This document shows, piece after piece, positions 9,601 through 19,635 of a stretch of 28,122 nucleotides of DNA. Numbering within the stretch: position 1 is the stretch's first letter; every line of letters begins with the position of its first letter. A program made the position numbers and the translations under genes. The DNA lies in assembly GCF_000485595.1 (NCBI RefSeq), contig NW_014577534.1, positions 360,407-388,528 of the forward strand. The letters run 5' to 3'. The DNA is from Priapulus caudatus (taxonomy: Eukaryota > Priapulida > Priapulimorpha > Priapulimorphida > Priapulidae). The notes beneath the pieces were generated by a model. That model saw only the letters and a program-made list of their open reading frames with translations. It searched no databases and was not told the origin of the DNA.

Positions 9601-12600
9601 ATTTATCAATAGTGAAATGCCAATCGTATGTCAGAAAGGTTGGTCTGAACATCTGAAGCCAAACAGCTGCATCGGCCGGAACCGCTCGCACTGCTTTTGC
9701 ATGCAGGCCTTGTAGTGATGTGTGCCAGACCAGGTGCAAGTTCTTTCATTCTGAATCACGTGGGAGAAAAAGTTAGTTATGTTGATGCAAAACCAGAGCT
9801 ACTGATGAGGATTGTGCGACATCCTAGTTATTTTGATGAGAGTCCTGCTTCGAGCTTGTCTGGAGGTAATTTGGAGTGAGATACTGTACTATTCGTTGTT
9901 TATGTCTATAGGAGCACTGTTTACTGAGATCATTTTCAGTTGACTACATAATTCTGGTTCAGCACACGGAATGCATCTCTAATGCTGCCATCTGCATTAG
10001 GAGCAATTTTTTGTGTTTTTTGAGTAAACGTAATAACATGCAGAAACAACTATTTTAAGTACTAGAGTCTAACTCCATAGACATGCAACTAGACTGTCAT
10101 ATATAATGGGTAGTATATATGTTGTATTTGTTATGATCCATAGTCGTTAAGTCATTGATTATGCAGAATTTTCGCTCTGTGAATTGGTAATAACGATTCA
10201 GTATGTCAACCAATATAATATAAGTTTGTGTTCAACGTGTCTATACAGTCCATTCCGAGTATTATCGTATCAGGAGCTAATAATGACAAATTTTGTCATT
10301 ATTAGCTCCTGATCGTATGTATGACAGCAGACAGTGCACGTGTAGGACATATATTAGGACATGTTTCATTGATAATGCGGCTTAAATATAACGTACGTGG
10401 TTCTAAGACGCTAAAAGTTCTTATAATTACTCGCCTGCCTATATATTGTAGTGTGTATTTGCATCTGTAGTCACTGAATGCTTGTACCCTGTAACTGGTA
10501 ATTCGTTCATTGGTCGATCTTTATCTGTATTTACAGTCTTTGGCTATCTGTTGTATGGTATTCCATGACAGGAATATTTTAAGGACATTGTATGAGTGGT
10601 TTTACTCCTTGCACTTAGTGAACATATAGCACTTATGTATAATCTACAGAACTGTAGGCAGTGCCAGTGCTAATTGGTTGCAGATGAAAACACGCTTTGA
10701 TCAAGTTGATTGGCTTCTGTTGAATAATTAATATGAAAATAAGGCTCTTTTTATCAGCATGAAAAGAGCTGAGGTAATGACGTGATTACTTTAATCTCAT
10801 GATCATATGAAATGATGCTGCGATGAACGGACAGATAGTTAATAATATAATTAGGTCATGAATTTTTTATTGGTTGCACGATACTCTTTAGTTATAGAAA
10901 TGTGTGTAAATTGAAGGAAATGCATTTTGTTTACACGACGTTCGTCAAGAAGTTTTCTGAGATCTTCGTAACACATACAAGTATAAGTATTGTTTGATGG
11001 GGTTATATCGAAGGATGGCAATTGCTACTACAGCAAGTTCAACTACTTGCATTTCTTGCATTACTTTGCATTACTTGCATACTAGAAGCTACTTCAATTG
11101 TTTCTACTAAGGCTGTACAGACCCCAGGCAGTTGTGACAGTTATGACGTTGTCGCACAGACAAAATGTTTGTCAGTGTGCATCTGTAATGGTGTTATTTT
11201 TCTTGCAGCTGGAAGTGACGTGAAGTCCGCTGGACTGCACACAGGTCGCTCAGGTGCTGATGGAGCGCGAGATTTGTCGCCAGAGAACAGGTGTGTTGTT
11301 TCCTGCATGCGTACTGCATATATATGCCAGTAATGTACAAATCATTAGGCGCTAGGGCTCATCTTGAATTTTGACTGCGTTAATTTTGAGTCGATGACAC
11401 GTATTCAGCAATAGCGTTATCATTGGCATTGATGCCTGACTTCTATGTCTAACCCTGTGTACGTAGTACCAATGAAATAACAGTGCTACTGTCAGCAGCA
11501 GTATTTATAGTGGTCATATGCAGGTGTATATATAAGATCAAGAGCTAATAATACCTAGAGTGTACAACGGAAAAACGGGAAAATAGTGCTATTTCACGAC
11601 AACATTATTCTACTTTGCCTGCGAGTCTAGAATAATTTTATGGTATTGCATTAAGCAGAATTCTTTGATCTCTAAAACAAGACCAACCGCTTGTCAATAC
11701 GATACTCCTAGGCTGAGATATTGGCTCCTAAACCTCCCCTCCCACATGCCTCACGCCGCCTCACATCCCGGTTATTCAGCTACCTCAACGCCTCTAAGCA
11801 TTGCTTCGTGAAAGTTCGGTTTTTCCGCGATAACTTTATGAATGAACGGCGTTTCGGTTATCATAGGTGACTTTCGGGGGCATCGCCTATGCCCTTATCT
11901 CCCATTATCTTTCCTAGCACGGCTAATGCCCGTCATGATGGAGCCGGCAATGTTTTCTAAATTAAGTCTTTACAACGCAGCTCAGTTACGAGTACCAAAT
12001 TTGGGCATGTGACATCAATTATCAGCGCTCCAAGCGGTGACGGAAACCGATAGCCAAAATGCTTAGGGGCGTTGAGGTAGCTGAATAACCGGGATGCGAG
12101 GCGGCGTGAGGCATGTGGTAGGGGAGGTTTAGGAGCCAATATCTCAGCCTAGGAGTATCGTATTGACAAGCGGTTGGTCTTGTTTTAGAGAGCAAAGAAT
12201 TCTGCTTAATGCAATACCATAAAATTATTCTAGACTCGCAGGCAAAGTAGAATAATGTTGTCGTGAAATAGCACTATTTCCCCGTTTTTCCGTTGTACAG
12301 TCTAGGTATTATTAGCTCTTGATAAGATCATTAAACAAAAATAACACAAAAGGGGCAAATGTACATTTTAGCGGTTTCCAAGGACATAAAAGCATTGTCG
12401 CTGTCATCATCCTCGTGCAGTAATGACACACATGTAAATAACATAACCTGTTGTCTTAATATTTATATATAGAAATAGTATAATATGGTATATATGATCT
12501 CAATAGTAGTGAAAACAGATGTGTCTTTAGGATGAAAATGGTTATTAGATGGGATGATCTTTGGCACTGGTAAGGCTGGGCAAGTTAGGACTTTGAAATG

Positions 12601-15600
12601 CTCCTGCTTTAAGGAGTGAGTATAACGTTCTAGGAACCAGGAGCTTATCTTAAATGCAAAAGAGAGATAGTTTTCTAACCTAAATTTTCGAGCCACCCGA
12701 AATAAAATGGCTTGTGTGTAATGTATTTATTTCACATTTTATATTTACACCCGGTCTTCCACAGTTAAGGATTGCGATTGCATATGTTAACATTCTCGCT
12801 GCAGGAAAAAACACAGGCACGTGCTCACTGATACATACCTGCTGTTGCGCACATAAACCAATCGCTTTCACTTAAAGTACTCTACATCTGTTGTTAAACT
12901 ATAGCTTGAGATTCTGATTGTGTGTGCAGGAATGCCAGCGCTGCGGAGAGCTCGAGAGTTGACTCCGCTGAGCCGCGTTGCCGTCACACGTCGGGACAGG
13001 AGATGTGTTACATCTGCTGGCAGCGGGAGCGGCGAAACCAGCCCGTCTCGTTCCGCGAGTCGCTGCGTCGGCGGGAGCTCGAGCACGATCGACTGCTGCA
13101 GGAGGTACAGCTGCGCAGGGACTACGACGCCATCTCATCCGAGGAGGTAAACTCACTGCCGCCGCAGGCAGGCTACTGCTAGATGCCATGCAAGAATCGG
13201 AGACGTGTGATATATGCTGTATCATTGATTGTGGATCTCTCCCATCACCTAGAGTGGGCAATGGATTCGGTCGATGACATTTTTATGATGGATCTCTCAA
13301 CCATCTGGTCATTGATTGTCTCTGTAATAAAGTGGTGCAGCGAAGCTTCATTGTTGTAAGCTATCGTGAAAGTAATGGGAGTGATGACCAAGTTTTATAG
13401 CATATATATGCATAAAAACTGAATATCACAATTAATATTGATTATTATGAAAATAATGCACGTAATCTTATATTCTATAAAGGTGATGAAACAGCGAAGA
13501 AGGTCATATGGTCAGGAAGTGGCTTCGTTTAACCTTGTGATTGCCGAGTCAAAGCACTCTAGGAAACGGGATGCTCACAGTAAAAATGTTAGTGCAGTCT
13601 CGTAGAATAGATCTTTAATTATTTTATACTGTCACTATATTTTGCAAAGCAAGTGAGTTGTTGTTTTCCTTGCACGTATTTACGTATTTACGTTTTCCTT
13701 GCACACATTGTGGCATGACGGTGCAGCTTTCTTGAAAGTTCTTTGGTAGATTAATTATTTCTATATTATTATTATTTAGTGTTTCCCCTGCATTGACACG
13801 AAGGAGGCGGGCCGCCTCGCTCAAATTCTCAGCCGCCACAAAGAAATTTGCCCAAAACACCACCTCGCTGACGAAAATCACAGTTCTTCCATAAAACAGT
13901 GCTTATAATGCACCAAAATAGCTTAGAATGCACCACATTGCACCATTTAAAAAAATAAAAATTCTGGGGGGCATGTCCCCGGACCCTAGCTGGGCGAGCA
14001 CCACCCTCGAAACACACACACACACGCAAAAATACTACCTCAGACCTTTTTGGCCGTTTTGGCACTGTTATTGATTCTTATTATCTGTCTGACTCATTTC
14101 TTTTGCAGCATATTCTATCGCTTAATCAATGTTACTTAACTTGATTGACCGACTTGTGTCTTGTTGTCTCGGCTTGATTAATAATGTAATGACAAATGAA
14201 ACTGACGTGATTAGCAGCTTTGATTAGCATATTTGGCATGCATCATTTGACTTGTTGCTTGATTGCACAAGAAATGGTACGGTGTCTGTGCACATGCATA
14301 AAGAGATGAAGGGGGAGAGGGAGCGGAAGGGAGAGTAGTAGCCGTATTAAATAAATGATAAACGTACAGGGTAATGTAAGAGTGTGACCTTTAATAGAAC
14401 TGCATGGTGTCAGGTTCTAATTGGCACCATGCCCCTGCATATGCTCAGTACATTCACAGCTAAACGCATTACAGGACTACTAGCTACTTTCTCTACCTCA
14501 ATGTATTGATATTTTCTAGATTCCTATAAACTTACAGGAAATAGATACACAATAAATGCTTTTTGGTGTGGGTTCTGTATGCTGAATCCTGTTTTCCTCC
14601 TGTGTAGTAAAATAGATCAGTTCTTAATGTTAACATTGTAAATAGTACGCTAATTATACATCTTTACTCTATTTTTATAATATTATGAACGTTTAATATG
14701 TTTAGTCAAATTTACATGGTTAGATTAATTTAATCTACCCTGTAATAATCCACATTACAATCTGTCAACATCTATTCACACTTCTTTATCAGATTAGTAT
14801 TACTCTTGTAAAGTGTATTTCATCTGTATTAAAGATCATAGTGCTCTGTTCCTTTTTTCCATAAAAGATATGGGTTTTCTGTCGGCTCCTATCCAAAAAG
14901 CTTTTAGTGACCAGCACCTGGCCATTTCCTGCCCTTTATAATTGTGGGCCTGTGTGCATTATGTATAAATAATTTATAGAATTCTCTCTCTCTCTCTCTC
15001 ATTCCCCCAGCAAGGTTACGTGTTTCCAAGGCGTGCAGTAACTCCACCTAAGCATCTCAGGCAGAGAGAGTATCTCTCAGAGCTCACTAAACAGGTACAG
15101 TATATATACACTGATGGCGTACATATGACATTAAATGAAATTAGTAGTGTGAACAACGTGTTTTTAACTGATTCATTATCATTAATAATGTGTATTCACA
15201 CATAGCCTGTGAGACTTTATTTGTGAGCAAAGTGAGACCGTCGAAGTTAGTCTAGTATAGTAGTGTTTTAAGTCTGGAATTGATGGAGTTTGTTTAGTTT
15301 GAAGAGATTGAAAACGCTAGGATAAGAGACAGAGAACGGCGACTGCAGGAAAAATTGGAACAAATACAACTGGCCGAGGAGTAAGTGCTTGTGCGGGAGT
15401 AAAATGAGACTAAGCGTAATAGTAAGACAAGTAAGAATATGAGTAAGCAAACAGTGGTATACACAGTAGCAGTATTATAGTAGCAGTAACAGCAGAAGCG
15501 GCAGTAGTAACGATGATGTAATAGTAATGTAATGATTGTAAGTATTGATGTAAAAGCTACAGTAAACATAATTGTTGTTTTGACTCTAATGGATCTGCTT

Positions 15601-18600
15601 AATACAAATTATTAATATTATCAGGAGTGAATAATAATTAATAGGTCTATAATCTATTATATATAATCTATTATTATTAACGCCTTATATTATGTTATAG
15701 GTTAGCACGGCAGAGAGACGAGTACAAAAGGCATAAAACTCGGAATGAGGAGCTTTATAGGGAGGCACTGAACACACAGGTACATGCAGCATGCATGCAT
15801 GGTAACATAACTTGATTGGGACGGTGATGATACTGACAGGAATTATGATGATTTTGAGTAGCATAATAATAATAATTAATAGATGTGGCAGTAACAACTA
15901 TGGTGACAGTGCTGGTGATGATGAGAATGAATAACATTGACTGGAAGATTTGTAGCACTTGCTTTAATTAAGCATGTTACAAATATGCATGAAAGGAATT
16001 TGTTTGTGATTGCGAAAACTTTTGCATTTAAATGTAAAGCTGACCTTTGTGCATTTCCAGGTAGTTTATCAGGCAGGTTATTGGGGATTATAGCTTATAC
16101 TTGTTTTCATTAAAATTTGATGAATTTGAAATAAGATATATCTGATGCCACGAAAGTGCAGGTTCTGCATATACAGGCAAGTCTCATTCGCTTTTCTCAA
16201 AGATGCATCTTCTAGAGACATCCTACTCAGATGGAACAGCATCCAAGTGTAAGCTCCTTCTCACTCCTACCCATCCTGCATCTCTCCCATTATCAAGCCT
16301 CGCCATACACCGTAGTCTACAAAATAAAAAGGTAATTAAAAAGCACGAGGTTGTGTGGGTGGGCTGTATGCGTGATCGTTTGTCATCCAATTGCAGAGGT
16401 GGACAGGTTCTGCTGGCCCAATTGTCTATGTACAAAATGTATTATTGTGGCCACATCGATATTGGGTAATAACAGCGACTGTATGGATCGAACCATGCCA
16501 GCAAGCAGCGTTTACCAGGAGGACATACATAGAGCAGATGTGAGGTGCCTTCTCATACAGAAGAGCATCTGTGATTCATTCTCCGCATTTCAGTATTGAA
16601 TTGTGCGATTTAATTGCCATCATTAAAAATTTATTGTCAAAGATAATTAAATGAACGATTAAAATTTTATCGAAGGGAGGCAGTTTGAGTTCACGGAAAA
16701 GCCATGTTCAAGCACATATTGTGTGTGGCAGGTTAAAAGTATTAAGATTATTTAGGGGCCAGTACGTGAGTGTGGAACCACGCGCGTCTTCCTATTTTCT
16801 TTACGACGACCGAAATGATTGTATCTTTAGTTACTACAGATGTTTCCAGTAGCTATACGAGGCTATACAGATCTGCCTGTCCATCACTGAAGTGTATACA
16901 GTGACTCGTGCACATGCGTTTTACAGACCGTTGTTCACATGCAAGTGTCTGGCCTGCCCGATGATCGCAACATACATTGTTGTGATAAAATATTCCGTAA
17001 AATTGCTTACTGATAAAAGGGCTGCGAACTCGGTATTTAAGCATGCACACGTGTAAAGCATAATGCACACACCCGAGCAAAACACCTGAACGTGGAGCAA
17101 AACGTGTTTCGCTCGATGTTCGTGGCTGTGTGCGGATTCCCGAAACAAAAAACATTGCTCAGCTGAGCGTGTTTCGCTGAACAAGCAATGCTTGATTCGC
17201 GGAGCGTGTTTTCGCCTGAGCGTACGTTTTGCTCGGGTGTGTGCGTCAATCGTTCTGCTACACAGCGAAACGCCACAGACGGTCTCCAATCAATATCCTT
17301 AAAAATATCACATGACACACAAAATTGGATGTCCATTGGATGGCTATTTTTGATGTCATGTGACAGCGGCGCTGTACGCAGTGTTTCTGTATGTTTTGCT
17401 CAGCTGTGTGCAGTGTCGGGTGGCGTGTGTGCGCTTGCTCGCCGAGCAGAACGCGAAATGCTGGAAAACAATATTTCCCGTTTTGCTCGGGTGTGTGCGC
17501 TAGGCTTAAGGCACGTACACTCTGGTGAAACGATCATCGCCTACTTTCCAGGTGCTGACGGGCAGGCTGGACCTCGCGCCGGCGACGGGGGCAGACTCCG
17601 ACGTTGTCGTGTTTGGCCGGAGCGACGCGAGCGTAGAGCGGCTGGCTGAGCAGCGGCAGCGCAACCGTGATCTGCTGCAGGAGCAGCTGGAGGCAGTCGA
17701 TTCGCGCACACGCAGCAGCCTGCAGCAGCAGTCCGACAAGCAGAGGCAGGAGGCCGCCGTGCTCGGACAGGCCCGCCAGCAGTATGTTCACTTGTCGCCT
17801 GCCATTTTGTTTATTCCTTGAGTGCGGCTTAAATTGACTACGTCACGAATTTTCTGTGGTGTATATTTGTAAAAATTTTGTTGCAATTATTTAACATGAA
17901 AAGTAAGCACTAATCGGACTAAATCTATCCTCAAATTCTTACCTAATAAGATTGTTTTTCAACTAGTTAAAAATCCAAAAAATCTGGGCGATTTGATATA
18001 TTTATCACGACATTAAATACTTGCTATGGGCTATGTATGAGTGTTTGTTCACATCGAACGGAATAGCAAAATGGAAAGTATAATCCAGAAATTTAACCAT
18101 TAAAAGTGAACAGAATCACTTACATTTTGTGAAAAAGTGGACATACTTTTTTTACTTTTACTATATACGGTTACGTAATCACTAAGTGCTCGCTAGGAAA
18201 ACTAAATTCGCTTATCTCCTCTTTCTCTCGGTTGTATCGCGTAAGTTATTGTATGCCTACACCTTGCAGTTATCTCCAGGAAACTGTTTGCATTGCTGAT
18301 AGGGAAGTATAACTCTCTTGCCTTGCCTTGCTCTTTGAAACAGTATACTGTAACAGTAAAGCTTGTATATAAGCTTATTGCAGATTCCGTGCAATGTCGG
18401 CAGCTCCCAAGGTTGTTTTTTGTTTTTTCTACAAATTTTTTTTTGGCCAATTTTACAAGTTCTTTTCCTCAAGTAGTAATTTTTCACGAGGTTATTCGGT
18501 TCACACATTGATCACAGCGTGCACTGCCAACTTGTAATCGTCATGGCAACGTTCGTTAAACAGGCGGAGTAAAATGAAGCTACGAAATCATCCAAGCTGC

Positions 18601-18701
18601 GATGATTCAATTGTTTGGTACATTTAAACTTTTATGTCAGTTCTCTGGTCATCACAGTTCGTTAGCCCTGTGTTATACATTCTATCTACTTTAATATATT
18701 T

Positions 18702-18737
<36 letters not shown>

Positions 18738-18778
18738 TCTCTACTCTCTCTCTGCTTTCTTCTCTCTCTTTGCTCTCG

Positions 18779-18852
<74 letters not shown>

Positions 18853-19243
18853 CCTCGTCTCTGTCTCTCTCTCTTCTCCCCTCTCTCTCTCTCTCTCTCT
18901 CTGCTCTCTCTCTCTCTCTCTCTCGTGCTCTCGTCGCCCTGCGATGGCTGGTGCCTCTTCTCTCCTCTCTCTTGCTGTTCTCTCTCTTCTCTGCTCTCTC
19001 TCCTCGTCTCTCTTTCTTCTCTCTCTCTCTACTCTCTCTCTCTCTCTCCTCTCTCCTTCTCTCTTTTCTCTCTCTTTCTCTCTCTCCTCTCTCCTCTCTC
19101 TCTCTCTCTTCTATCTCTTCTCTTCTCTCTCTCTCCTCTCATCTTTCTCTTCTCTTCTTTCTCTCCTCTCTCTTCTTCTCTCTCTCCTTTTCCGCTCTCT
19201 CTTTCTTTACTCTTTCTCTCTTCTTTCCTCTATCTCTCTCTCT

Positions 19244-19290
<47 letters not shown>

Positions 19291-19351
19291 CTCTCTTCTC
19301 TCTCTCTCTGTCTCTTCTCTCTCTTTTTTTTCTCTCTCTCTCTCTCTCTCG

Positions 19352-19402
<51 letters not shown>

Positions 19403-19436
19403 GCTCTCTGCTCCTCGTCGTCTCTCCTTCTGCTCT

Positions 19437-19467
<31 letters not shown>

Positions 19468-19500
19468 TTTCATCTCTCTCCTCTCTCTCTCTCTTCTCTC

Positions 19501-19531
<31 letters not shown>

Positions 19532-19575
19532 CTCTCGTCTCTCTCTCGTCTCTCTCTCTCTCTCTCTCTACTCTC

Positions 19576-19635
<60 letters not shown>

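Noticed and set aside
9476-9715. 79-aa ORF before exon 8
   Set aside because: Starts without an ATG in good context, has no splice acceptor that keeps the phase, and shows no family motif. A lineage-specific alternative exon cannot be excluded.
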